Positions 8,151 to 15,815 of a stretch of DNA of 45,635 nucleotides are shown in pieces; the first letter of the stretch is position 1; every line of letters starts with the position of its first letter. The stretch is taken from contig NZ_DASWPE010000093.1 in NCBI RefSeq assembly GCF_036404135.1, positions 1-45,635 of the forward strand, given 5' to 3'. The DNA is from Rhodopseudomonas_A sp036404135 (lineage in GTDB: Bacteria; Pseudomonadota; Alphaproteobacteria; Rhizobiales; Xanthobacteraceae). The notes under the pieces are model-generated. The model had not been told where the DNA came from, ran no database searches, and worked only from the letters and a program-made list of their open reading frames with translations. A program made the translations under genes and the position numbers.

Positions 8151-8696
8151 TCACAGCGGATCGGTTTTGCGGCGCGATGCCGCGCCGAGCGACAGCTGCA
8201 TGCCCTTGATCGGCGGCGCGGCGCGCTTCGAGTTCAGCACTCCCGAATTGACGCCGAGCCAGGAAATCTCCGCCGACAGCCGGCCGTATTCGATCTTCGG
8301 GCAGCGGTTCATCACCACCTTCAGCCCGGCGGCTTCGGCCAAGGCTGCGGCTTTGTCGTTGCGCACGCCGAGCTGCATCCAGATCACCTGCGGCCGCGGC
8401 GAGAGCGCCAGCGCTTCCTCGACCAGCGGCAGCACGTGTTCGGGGCTGCGGAAGATGTCGACCATGTCGATCGGCCGGCCGATCTCGGCGAGCGACGCCG
8501 CGAAGGGGATACCGAGCAGGCTCTTGCCGCGATGCGCCGGGTTCACCGGGATCATGTCGTAGCCGCGGCCGGCGAGATATTTGAACGCGAAGTAGCTCGG
8601 CCGCACATTGACCGGCGAGGCGCCTACCATGGCGATGGTCTTCACGCGGTTGAGAATCTCGCGGATGTCATCGTCGGCATAGGCGTCGTGGTTCAT
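8151..8696 (-). CDS. CoA-binding (YccU-like) Rossmann protein
   Basis: A 181-residue soluble protein of the succinyl-CoA-synthetase-like CoA-binding family (YccU type). It shows a Rossmann-like start (VKTIAMVGASPVNVRPSYFAFKYL), then YDMIPVNPAHRGKSLLG, IDMVDIFRSPEHV, PQVIWMQLGVRN and the conserved end GLKVVMNRCPKIEY. That order is the family hallmark. The cellular role of these proteins is not established. The last 40 or so residues (after SAEISWLGVNSG) are an extension with basic residues beyond the core fold. It lies 84 bp upstream of metY on the same strand, a pairing that suggests shared transcription but no defined function. Confidence 0.85.
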   Translation of the reverse strand: MNHDAYADDDIREILNRVKTIAMVGASPVNVRPSYFAFKYLAGRGYDMIPVNPAHRGKSLLGIPFAASLAEIGRPIDMVDIFRSPEHVLPLVEEALALSPRPQVIWMQLGVRNDKAAALAEAAGLKVVMNRCPKIEYGRLSAEISWLGVNSGVLNSKRAAPPIKGMQLSLGAASRRKTDPL

Positions 8697-8748
8697 GGCT
8701 GCGGCGCGCTCTCACATCGATCGGTTTCGGCGAAATCCGCGCTCGACG

Positions 8749-8858
8749 CGTCATTGCGAGGAGCTCTTGCGACGAAGCAATCCAGGGCCGCACGTGATGC
8801 CCCTGGATTGCTTCGCTTCTCAGCCGGCGCTGCGCGCCGGCCTCGGCTCGCAATGACG
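8749..8858. repeat. Dispersed palindromic repeat, CGTCATTGCGAG type
   Basis: The element has perfect 12-bp inverted ends, CGTCATTGCGAG (8749-8760) and CTCGCAATGACG (8847-8858), and an internal inverted pair around GCGACGAAGCAATCCAGG (8769-8786) and CCTGGATTGCTTCGC (8802-8816). It can fold almost end to end. It belongs to a repeat type that I recognise as common in Nitrobacteraceae genomes and differs from the other families here. It sits just upstream of the CoA-binding gene and downstream of the enoyl-CoA hydratase. Confidence 0.8.
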
Positions 8859-8877
8859 ACATGGCGGGTGATATCTC

Positions 8878-9705
8878 TCACCGATCTTTCCAGACCGGGT
8901 CGCGCTTGTCGATGAAGGCGCGGATGCCCTCGTCGGCGTCTTCCGACATCAGGTTCTCAGTCATCACTTCGGCGGCGAAGCGATAGGCCTCGGCGAGATC
9001 CATCTCGGCCTGGCGGTAGAACGCCGCCTTGCCGATCCTGACGGTGTGCGCCGATTTGCGGGCGATGCCGCGGCCGAGCGCGATCGCGGCGTCGCGCGCT
9101 TGCCCCGCCGCCACCACGCGGTTGATCAGACCGATGGCGCGCGCGGCTTCGGCGCCGACCGGCTCGCCGGTCAGCAGCATGTCCATGGCGTGCTTGGGCG
9201 CCACGTTGCGCAACAGCGCCACCATCGGCGTCGAACAGAACAGCCCGATGTCGACGCCGGGCGTCGCGAAGCTGGCGTCGTCGGAGGCCACCGCAAGGTC
9301 GCAACTGGCGACCAGTTGGCAGCCGGCGGCGGTGGCGACACCCTGCACCGCGGCGATCACCGGCTTCGGCAGCGCCACGATCGATTGCATCATCGCGCTG
9401 CAGGCGGTCATCAGCCGCGCGAAACAGGCGCGGCCCTGGTCGGGATCGTTGCGGTGCGCGGTGATTTCCTTGAGGTCGTGGCCGGCACAGAACGCCGGAC
9501 CGTTGGCGGCGACCACCACCACGCGCACGCCGTCGTCATGCGCGATGGAGTCGAGCGCAGCCTGCAATTCGCCGATCAGGTCCTTCGAGAGGCTGTTGCG
9601 CTGGGCGGGCCGGTTCAGCGTCAGAACCGCCAATCCGCCGTCGATGGTTTCGCGCAGCAGAATCGGCGGATGCGGCGTCGCGACGTAAGCGGGCTGTGCT
9701 GTCAT
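8878..9705 (-). CDS. Enoyl-CoA hydratase/isomerase family protein
   Basis: A 275-residue crotonase-fold protein. The N-terminal strand LAVLTLNRPAQRNSLSKDLI, the oxyanion-hole segment AFCAGHDLKEI and the second oxyanion loop AVQGVATAAGCQLVASCDLAVAS are all present, followed by a typical C-terminal helical part ending AFIDKRDPVW. It resembles the ECHDC3-like branch more than the classical fatty-acid oxidation hydratase, because the usual catalytic Glu in the GxPE-type segment is not evident (PGVDIGLFCSTP). The exact reaction is therefore uncertain. The start at 9705 removes a spurious open frame that crosses into the divergent thioesterase. The two starts are 75 bp apart and probably share a regulatory region. 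Confidence 0.88.
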   Translation of the reverse strand: MTAQPAYVATPHPPILLRETIDGGLAVLTLNRPAQRNSLSKDLIGELQAALDSIAHDDGVRVVVVAANGPAFCAGHDLKEITAHRNDPDQGRACFARLMTACSAMMQSIVALPKPVIAAVQGVATAAGCQLVASCDLAVASDDASFATPGVDIGLFCSTPMVALLRNVAPKHAMDMLLTGEPVGAEAARAIGLINRVVAAGQARDAAIALGRGIARKSAHTVRIGKAAFYRQAEMDLAEAYRFAAEVMTENLMSEDADEGIRAFIDKRDPVWKDR

Positions 9706-9780
9706 CGAAAATCCGGGGCTGGGAACGGGCGTCACGTTAATGTAACAGACCAGGAGAAGCGGGAGCAGGGCGGCAACGAC

Positions 9781-10212
9781 ATGGCTAAGGCGAAGATGAG
9801 CGTAACGGAACTCGAGAGTTTCTTGCACCTCGAATTTCCGCAAGCCTTCAACAATGACGACATCAGCATCGAAAGCGCCGACGGCGCAACCAGCCTCCTG
9901 CGGCAGCGCTACAGCGAGCGGATGCTGCGGCCCGGCGGAACCGTGTCGGGGCCGACCTTGATGGCGCTGGCGGATTTCGCGATGTACGTCGTGCTGCTGT
10001 CGGCGATCGGCCCGGTCGGGCTCGCCGTCACCACCAATCTCAACATCAATTTTCTGCGCAAGGGGCTGCCCGGCCAGGATGTGCTGGCGCAGGCGCGGCT
10101 GTTGAAGCTCGGCAAGCGGCTGGCGGTCGGCGAAGTGGTGCTGCTGTCGGGCACCTCGCCCGACCCGATCGCCCACGTGACATCCACCTATTCCATTCCG
10201 ATTGTTGGCTGA
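9781..10212 (+). CDS. PaaI-family hotdog thioesterase
   Basis: A 143-residue hotdog-fold protein of the PaaI/YdiI type, which hydrolyses acyl-CoA thioesters in the cytoplasm. Supporting features are MLRPGGTVSGPTLMALADFAMYVVLL, with the active-site-like G(G)xVSGPxxxxLxDxA pattern on the central helix, and the following strand GLAVTTNLNINFLRKGLPGQDVLAQARLL. The ATG at 9781 is used; an in-frame ATG at 9796 is possible. It is divergent from an enoyl-CoA hydratase, so the two probably act in one acyl-CoA pathway, though no substrate can be read from the sequence. Confidence 0.85.
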   Translation: MAKAKMSVTELESFLHLEFPQAFNNDDISIESADGATSLLRQRYSERMLRPGGTVSGPTLMALADFAMYVVLLSAIGPVGLAVTTNLNINFLRKGLPGQDVLAQARLLKLGKRLAVGEVVLLSGTSPDPIAHVTSTYSIPIVG

Positions 10213-10365
10213 TTTAGAAGGTAATATCGCACCATAATTATAACGCCTTGTTTCCAAAGCACAATATGGCCCGCGCGGGGATTGACGGCGACGGGGCGGT
10301 TATCTAAAACCGCGGCCAGTCCGGTGCGCTGTCGCCGAATGTCCCCTTTTCACGGAATTTTTCAC

Positions 10366-10830
10366 ATGAAGACGTTTTCGGCAAAGCCCGCCGAGCTCAC
10401 CAAGAAGTGGATCGTGATCGATGCCACCGGCTTGGTGGTTGGCCGGCTCGCGACGCTGGTGGCCAACCGGCTGCGCGGCAAGCACCTCCCGACCTACACT
10501 CCGCATGTCGATTGCGGCGACCATGTCATCATCGTCAACGCCGCCAAGGTGGTGCTGACCGGCCGCAAGCGCGAGAACAAGGTGTATTATCACCACACCG
10601 GCTTCATCGGCGGCATCAAGGAGCGCACCGCGAAGTCGATCCTCGAGGGTCGTTTCCCGGAGCGCGTCGTCGAGAAGGCGGTCGAACGCATGATCCCGCG
10701 CGGCCCGCTCGGCCGCATGCAGATGGGCAATCTGCGCGTCTATGGCGGCCCCGACCATCCGCACGAAGCCCAGCAACCCGAACCGCTCAACGTCGCCGTG
10801 ATGAACCGCAAGAATATGAGGGCCGCATAA
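10366..10830 (+). CDS. rplM: 50S ribosomal protein L13
   Basis: A 154-residue large-subunit ribosomal protein. Family marks are KKWIVIDATGLVVGRLAT, LRGKHLPTYTPHVDCGDHVIIVNA, KVYYHHTGFIGGIKE and the C-terminal RMIPRGPLGRMQMGNLRVYGG. The start at 10366 gives the usual alphaproteobacterial N-terminus (MKTFSAKPAE). An AT-rich leader of about 150 nt (10213-10365) precedes it and probably carries the promoter. The rpsI gene begins 1 nt after the stop, the standard rplM-rpsI operon. Confidence 0.98.
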   Translation: MKTFSAKPAELTKKWIVIDATGLVVGRLATLVANRLRGKHLPTYTPHVDCGDHVIIVNAAKVVLTGRKRENKVYYHHTGFIGGIKERTAKSILEGRFPERVVEKAVERMIPRGPLGRMQMGNLRVYGGPDHPHEAQQPEPLNVAVMNRKNMRAA

Positions 10831-10831
10831 G

Positions 10832-11308
10832 ATGTCCGATACCATGCAGTCTCTCGAAGAATTGGGTTCGCTGAAGGTCGCCGCACCCGACGCCCCGAAA
10901 TACGAAAAGAAGGTCGACAAGTTCGGTCGCGCCTACGCCACCGGCAAGCGCAAGGACGCGGTCGCCCGGGTCTGGATCAAGCCCGGCGCCGGCAAGATCA
11001 CCGTCAACGCCCGCGAGGTCGAAATCTATTTCGCCCGCCCGGTGCTGCGCATGATGATCCAGCAGCCGCTGTTGGCCGCGGCGCGTGCCGGCCAGTACGA
11101 CGTGGTCTGCACCGTCGCCGGCGGCGGCCTGTCCGGCCAGGCCGGCGCGGTCCGTCACGGCATCTCCAAGGCGCTGACCTATTTCGAGCCGGATCTGCGC
11201 GGCGTGCTGAAGAAGGGCGGCTTCCTGACCCGCGACTCGCGCGTCGTCGAGCGCAAGAAGTACGGCCGGGCCAAGGCGCGTCGTTCGTTCCAGTTCTCGA
11301 AGCGCTGA
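10832..11308 (+). CDS. rpsI: 30S ribosomal protein S9
   Basis: A 158-residue small-subunit ribosomal protein with the alphaproteobacterial N-terminal extension (about 30 residues) before the core. The core shows YATGKRKDAVARVWIKPG, the central GGGLSGQAGAVRHGISKAL and the invariant C-terminal tail ending FQFSKR, whose terminal lysine-arginine contacts P-site tRNA. It follows rplM after 1 nt and is followed by a strong terminator. Confidence 0.98.
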   Translation: MSDTMQSLEELGSLKVAAPDAPKYEKKVDKFGRAYATGKRKDAVARVWIKPGAGKITVNAREVEIYFARPVLRMMIQQPLLAAARAGQYDVVCTVAGGGLSGQAGAVRHGISKALTYFEPDLRGVLKKGGFLTRDSRVVERKKYGRAKARRSFQFSKR

Positions 11309-11347
11309 TCGCCTTCGACCTTATTCGCTCCGCGAACCATCGCTCTC

Positions 11348-11374
11348 AAAAGCCGCCTTCGGGCGGCTTTTTTG
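11348..11374 (+). terminator. Rho-independent terminator of rplM-rpsI
   Basis: A GCCGCC / GGCGGC stem with a TTCG tetraloop, flanked by AAA on the left and a run of six or more T on the right, 40 nt after the rpsI stop. Confidence 0.93.
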
Positions 11375-11525
11375 TTGGCGGAGTCCGCTTGCGAATGGTT
11401 GGCGCGCGTTGCCGACAAAACGTCGCCGAACTGCGGCGAATTTTCGTGAAACTTTGCACCGGCATCCAAACCCGATTTCAACGTCGGGTTTTTAACGTCG
11501 CCTGATCGTAATTCCGGTGCCCGCT

Positions 11526-12758
11526 ATGTCTCCCGATATTTCAACGCTTTATCTGGTCGCAACGCTGCTCGCCGCGTTGCTCGGCGGGATGATGATGTAC
11601 TTCGGCAAGCAGGAGCGCATCGCGGCGTTGGACTGGTGGGGCTACGCCTATCTGCTCGGCGCCACCGACGTGGCGTTGTGGGCGCTGGCCAGCCCGACGC
11701 TGCCGGAGCCGCTGGGGCAGGCGATCCACGCGCTCGGCTTCATCGCCTGCGGCATGGTTTGGAACGCGGCGCGCGTGTTCCACGGCCGCAAACCGAACTG
11801 GCCGGGCCTGGTGATCGGCGCGCTGGCCTGGGTGGCGGCGGTGGTCAGCATTGCGCCGGACGCGGTGGCGCTACGCATGACGCTGGGCGCCGGCATCGTC
11901 GCCGGCTACGCCGTACTGACCGCGGCGCAGCTCGGCGCCGAACGCCGCAAGTCGGTGCAGCGACGCTGGGTGGCGATCGTCGTGCCGCTGCTGCATGGCG
12001 GCGTGCTGATGCTGCCGATCCTGCTGGCCGATCTGTTGACGCCGTCGGACCGCACCGTCGCCGGCAACGTCTGGGTGACGATGTTCGCCGTCGAACTGGT
12101 GCTCTACGCGGTCGGTACGGTGTTCGTGATTTTCATGCTGGTGTCGGAGCGCACGGTGCGCGCGCACAAGACCGCCGCCGCGATCGATCCGTTGACCGGG
12201 ATGTTCAACCGCCGCGGCTTTGCCGAGGCCACCGCGCGGATGATCGCGCGCGAAGCTGACGCCGGCCGGCCGGTAACGGTGATGATTTTCGACATCGACT
12301 TTTTCAAGTCGATCAACGACCGCTTCGGCCATCCCGCCGGCGACGAATTGCTGAAGCTGTTCGCCACCCTGGTCACCAACACGCTGCGGATCACCGACCT
12401 GTCGGGGCGGATCGGCGGCGAGGAATTCGCCGCGCTGTTGCCGTGCGCGATGGACGAAGCGCTGGTCGCCGCCGAGCGGGTGCGCGAGGCGTTTGCGAGC
12501 TGCGGCATCGTAGTCGACGACGCCCCGGTGGAGACCACGGTGAGCATCGGCGTCGCCGGCGGCCCGGCGCGCACCGAGCTCGACGTGCTGCTGGCCGCGG
12601 CCGATACCGCGCTGTATCAGGCCAAACGCAGCGGCCGTAACCGCGTCGAGGCGGCGATGGAAGAGCCGCTGTCGGTGGGCGCGGAGCGGCGCAAGGCGGC
12701 GTTAGCGATCGGCCAGGCGGCGCTGCCGCAACAGGTCGGGCTGGCCGGCGTCGCGTGA
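11526..12758 (+). CDS. Membrane-anchored diguanylate cyclase (GGDEF domain)
   Basis: A 410-residue inner-membrane protein that should make cyclic di-GMP from two GTP. The first 205 or so residues form about six hydrophobic helices, an uncharacterised membrane sensor. The GGDEF domain starts at DPLTGMFNRRGF and includes FDIDFFKSINDRFGHPAGD. The active-site motif GGEEF is at about 297-301, and a product-inhibition RxxD site (RITD, about 288-291) lies five residues upstream, so feedback inhibition is likely. No EAL or HD-GYP domain is present. I used the ATG at 11526; a GTG at 11517 is an alternative. It stands alone between the ribosomal operon and an ABM gene. Confidence 0.93.
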   Translation: MSPDISTLYLVATLLAALLGGMMMYFGKQERIAALDWWGYAYLLGATDVALWALASPTLPEPLGQAIHALGFIACGMVWNAARVFHGRKPNWPGLVIGALAWVAAVVSIAPDAVALRMTLGAGIVAGYAVLTAAQLGAERRKSVQRRWVAIVVPLLHGGVLMLPILLADLLTPSDRTVAGNVWVTMFAVELVLYAVGTVFVIFMLVSERTVRAHKTAAAIDPLTGMFNRRGFAEATARMIAREADAGRPVTVMIFDIDFFKSINDRFGHPAGDELLKLFATLVTNTLRITDLSGRIGGEEFAALLPCAMDEALVAAERVREAFASCGIVVDDAPVETTVSIGVAGGPARTELDVLLAAADTALYQAKRSGRNRVEAAMEEPLSVGAERRKAALAIGQAALPQQVGLAGVA

Positions 12759-12859
12759 GGCTCCGCGCTGCGCTGTCGGCAGCATAGCCCGCGGCGGACT
12801 TCAACATGGCGCAAGGTTGCGATACAGAGAGGCAACCTCACCGTAGCGTTGGAGCCAAG

Positions 12860-13162
12860 ATGATCACCGAAATCGCCCAGATCGAGATCAAGCCGGGTTC
12901 GGAAGCCGATTTCGAACAAGCCGTGGCCAAGGCGCGCGCCGCATTCGGCCGCTCCAAGGGCTTTCACGGTTTCGAGCTGCATCGCTCGATCGAGCATCCG
13001 CAGCGCTACCGGCTGATGGTGAAGTGGCAGACGCTGGAGAGCCACACCGTGGATTTCCGCGGCTCGGAGAACTTTTCCGAATGGCGCGGCCTGGTCGGGC
13101 CGTTCTTCGCTGCGCCGCCGCAAGTCGAACACACCGAGACGGTGCTGACCTCGGCCGCCTGA
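12860..13162 (+). CDS. ABM-domain (antibiotic biosynthesis monooxygenase-like) protein
   Basis: A 100-residue small dimeric ferredoxin-like fold protein. The pattern EIAQIEIKPGSEADFEQAVAKA, GFHGFELHRSIEHPQRYRLMVKW and the downstream SEWRGLVGPFFAAPP match the ABM superfamily. Many members are cofactor-free oxygenases or heme-degrading enzymes, but most short ones are uncharacterised, and nothing here fixes a substrate. The start at 12860 has GGAG 9 nt upstream. Its stop codon abuts the stop of the convergent AI-2E permease within one TGATCA palindrome, so there is no intergenic DNA between them. Confidence 0.8.
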   Translation: MITEIAQIEIKPGSEADFEQAVAKARAAFGRSKGFHGFELHRSIEHPQRYRLMVKWQTLESHTVDFRGSENFSEWRGLVGPFFAAPPQVEHTETVLTSAA

Positions 13163-14266
13163 TCAGCGAATCGCCAAGGGCTCGGCGGTCTCTTCGACCG
13201 GGAAGTGATCCATCACCACCTTGGCGATCGCCATCAGCGGCAGCGCCAGCGCCAGTCCCCACAGCCCGAACACGATGCCGAGCAGGATCTGCGTGGCGAA
13301 CAGAGTGCCGGGCGGAATGTCGATCGCCTGCTGCTGGATCAACGGCGTCAGCACGTAGCTCTCCATGGCGTGGACCGCGAGGAACAGCGCGAACGCGCTG
13401 GCCACCGCGACCCAGCCGGAGCCCAGCGACGCCAGCACGATGATCAACCCGCCGAGCAGCGCGCCGATGGTCGGGATGAACGCCAACAGCCCGGCCTGAA
13501 TGCCGAGGATGAAAGCGCCGGGGATGCCGATCAGGGTCAGCCCGATCGAGGTCACGGCAAACACCGCCGCCATGGTGATCATCTGCGCCAACAGCCAGCG
13601 CTTCAGCATCTCGCCGATGGCGTTGACGATCGCGGTCGCCTGCGGCCGATAGCGCGCCGGCACGCTGCGCAATAGACCCTTCCGATAGATCGCCGGCTGC
13701 GCGCCGAAACACAGCCCGAGGAAGATCACGATGAAGAAGTTGCCGACCGCGCCGATGGTGCCGAGAATGAGCTTCAGGGTCTGACTGACGATCGCGCCGC
13801 CGCCCGAGGCAAGGGCGCCGGCGCTCGGCAGGTTGCGCGGCTGCGCCGGGGTGCCGGCGGGCTCCGGGGTGCCGAGGTCGAGGAAGCCGGTGTCGACGCC
13901 GTGGTCGTCGAGGAAGCTCTTTACGTTGACGATCTGCGATTTGATGGTGTTGCTGAGCGAGGTGGCCTGCTCGGCGATGGTAGTGCCGCCCAGCACCAGC
14001 ACGCCGGTGAACAGGCCGGCCAGCACCACGCAGACCAGCGCCAGCCGCAAGCCATGTCCGCCGCCGATCAGCCGGCCGAGCAATTCGGTGACCGCGTTGA
14101 GAAACACCCCGAACAGAATGCCGGCGAAGATCAGGAACAGGGTGGCGGCAAAATACCACGCCGCGAACAACAGGCCGGCGAACGCCACCGTGGCAGCGCC
14201 GCCGACAGCGATCGCCCAAGCCAGGTCATTGCGGGTCTGAACACGATCCTCAGTGGAAGTTGTCAC
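13163..14266 (-). CDS. AI-2E family transporter (PerM/TqsA-like permease)
   Basis: A 367-residue inner-membrane protein with about seven or eight helices. It shows the family pattern: an N-terminal pair of helices (FAGLLFAAWYFAATLFLIFA), a periplasmic alpha-helical region with a proline-rich stretch (about 130-150), and the conserved C-terminal half IPTIGALLGGLIIVLASL, AMESYVLTPLIQQQAIDIPP and GIVFGLWGLALALPLMAI. Members export AI-2, other small molecules or Na+/H+; the substrate is open. The start is a GTG at 14266 with AAGGA upstream, preferred over the long open frame reaching 14782. It is convergent with the ABM gene. Confidence 0.9.
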   Translation of the reverse strand: MTTSTEDRVQTRNDLAWAIAVGGAATVAFAGLLFAAWYFAATLFLIFAGILFGVFLNAVTELLGRLIGGGHGLRLALVCVVLAGLFTGVLVLGGTTIAEQATSLSNTIKSQIVNVKSFLDDHGVDTGFLDLGTPEPAGTPAQPRNLPSAGALASGGGAIVSQTLKLILGTIGAVGNFFIVIFLGLCFGAQPAIYRKGLLRSVPARYRPQATAIVNAIGEMLKRWLLAQMITMAAVFAVTSIGLTLIGIPGAFILGIQAGLLAFIPTIGALLGGLIIVLASLGSGWVAVASAFALFLAVHAMESYVLTPLIQQQAIDIPPGTLFATQILLGIVFGLWGLALALPLMAIAKVVMDHFPVEETAEPLAIR

Positions 14267-14594
14267 GGGCCATCCTTGTTGAAACGCCGCGCGTCGCGGC
14301 GAAGCTTGCGATACTCTTTCGGCAATTTCGCGCCAGGGCAAGCCGCGCGGCGTCACCGCGCCGGCGCGGCGACTGGTGGCCGTCATAGGCCTTCGCCGCA
14401 GGCTGCGACCGGGACGCGGCGAGGGCGCCGCGACATCAGCTGTTAACCATTCGGTCACCACCCCGGGCTTCACCCCATTTTCGCCGTGATCGCGCTGCGG
14501 TATGCTCTCCGCGTGGTGCGATGTGGGTCGCATCATATTCGTGGCCGGAGGGGCGCCAGTGGGCGACCGGCCGCAGGAATGGTATTTGGGGACT
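14267..14594. other. Intergenic region between divergent permease and lipoprotein genes
   Basis: About 330 bp with no gene I can support. It must hold the promoters of both flanking genes. An in-frame ATG for the lipoprotein exists at 14502. I saw no repeat, terminator or recognisable operator here. Confidence 0.5.
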
Positions 14595-15530
14595 ATGGGG
14601 AATCGCGAGTCAGATTCGATCGGCCGCGCGGCGCGCGCCGTTGCCACCGTGAGCGCGTGCCTTCTGCTCGCCAATTGTGCGTCGTCGGGCAAATTCGCCA
14701 GCCGGGTCGATCCGCGATACGGCGTCTCGGCGAGCCCGCGCGTGGTCGAGCCCGGCGAGCCGGTGCCCAAAGGCGGCGGCACCTACCGCGTCGGCAAGCC
14801 CTATGTGGTCGGCGGCCGGATGTATGTCCCGGAAGAGAACGTCAGCTATCGCGAGGAGGGGCTGGCGTCCTGGTACGGCGACGATTTCCACGGCCGGCTC
14901 ACCGCCAATGGCGAAGTGTTCGACATGGCGTCGCTGTCGGCGGCGCATCCGACGCTGCCGATGCCGTGCTATGCCCGCGTCACCAATCTCAAGAACGGCA
15001 AATCGCTGATCGTCCGCGTCAACGACCGCGGACCGTATCACAGCGACCGCTTGATGGACGTCTCCAACCGCGCCGCCGAACTGCTTGAATTCAAGAATCA
15101 CGGCACCGCGCGGGTCCGCGTCGAATATGTCGGCCGCGCTCCGCTGGAAGGCTCCGACGACCGGCAATTGATGGCGACGCTGCGGACCGGCGAGCCGGCG
15201 CCGTCGCCGGCCACCGTCCGGGTGGCTTCGGCGCGCGGCTTCGTGCCGGAAATGGCCGCGCCCAACCGCGCCTTGCGCGGCGACGTGCCGCTGCCGGAGG
15301 GCCGGCCCTATACGCTCGGCAATACCTCGGTGGACATGGCCTCGATCTCGGCGACCTCGGAGATGTCGGCGTCGCGCAGCCTGCGATCGGGCCGCGTGGT
15401 CGACAATCGCCGGGCGGTGGCCTACGAGCCCGACAGCCTTGACGCGCAGGCGGCCGCCGCGCCCGCAGCCTACGCGCCGTCGGGTCGCGACGAGATCGGC
15501 AACATGATCTCAGGACGCGGGCTTTATTAA
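14595..15530 (+). CDS. rlpA: RlpA-like septal ring lipoprotein (DPBB domain)
   Basis: A 311-residue predicted lipoprotein. The signal peptide ends in a lipobox LLANC with the lipidated cysteine at about 28. The double-psi beta-barrel domain follows: EEGLASWYGDDFHGRLTANG, then MASLSAAHPTLPMPCYARVTN and VRVNDRGPYHSDRLMDVS, with the conserved His and Asp residues of RlpA lytic transglycosylases that cleave denuded glycan at the septum. The C-terminal 120 residues are low-complexity and lack a SPOR domain, unlike Escherichia coli RlpA, so septal targeting may differ. The start at 14595 was chosen for its distance to the signal sequence; 14502 is an upstream alternative. Confidence 0.85.
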   Translation: MGNRESDSIGRAARAVATVSACLLLANCASSGKFASRVDPRYGVSASPRVVEPGEPVPKGGGTYRVGKPYVVGGRMYVPEENVSYREEGLASWYGDDFHGRLTANGEVFDMASLSAAHPTLPMPCYARVTNLKNGKSLIVRVNDRGPYHSDRLMDVSNRAAELLEFKNHGTARVRVEYVGRAPLEGSDDRQLMATLRTGEPAPSPATVRVASARGFVPEMAAPNRALRGDVPLPEGRPYTLGNTSVDMASISATSEMSASRSLRSGRVVDNRRAVAYEPDSLDAQAAAAPAAYAPSGRDEIGNMISGRGLY

Positions 15531-15687
15531 GCAACGCCAAAGACTAAGCCTGGTTCGCTAAGGTTTTTTGCGAGGCCGGCCAGGGGACTCCGGGCGGTTC
15601 ATCCGGGGCGGCACAAAGTTGCGCGCCGCGGCGCGATGGCAGGCCGCGTTCGCGCCCACTTGTGTTGTTCGTGCCATTTGCAACTGT

Positions 15688-15787
15688 TAGAGCATGATCC
15701 CGAACAGTGGATCCCGGTTTTTCGGAAAACACCCCGCTCAATCAAAATGCTAGGGCTGGATGACGAGTCGACGAAACGTCATCCTGC
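15688..15787. repeat. Dispersed repeat, AGAGCATGATCC type
   Basis: Begins TTAGAGCATGATCC, continues through GTGGATCCCGGTTTTTCGGAAAA and ends in a second palindrome GGATGACGAGTCGACGAAACGTCATCC. It matches a repeat that I recognise as frequent in Bradyrhizobium, Nitrobacter and Rhodopseudomonas intergenic regions. It lies directly upstream of the carboxypeptidase gene, where it makes the reading frame appear open for 60 extra codons. Confidence 0.8.
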
Positions 15788-15815
15788 TGCCAAACGGCGC
15801 ATTCAGGACCTCCGC

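Noticed and set aside
15636..15815. A 60-residue N-terminal extension of the D-Ala-D-Ala carboxypeptidase
   Set aside because: Most of it is the dispersed repeat; the ATG at 15816 has a ribosome-binding site and sits directly before the signal peptide.
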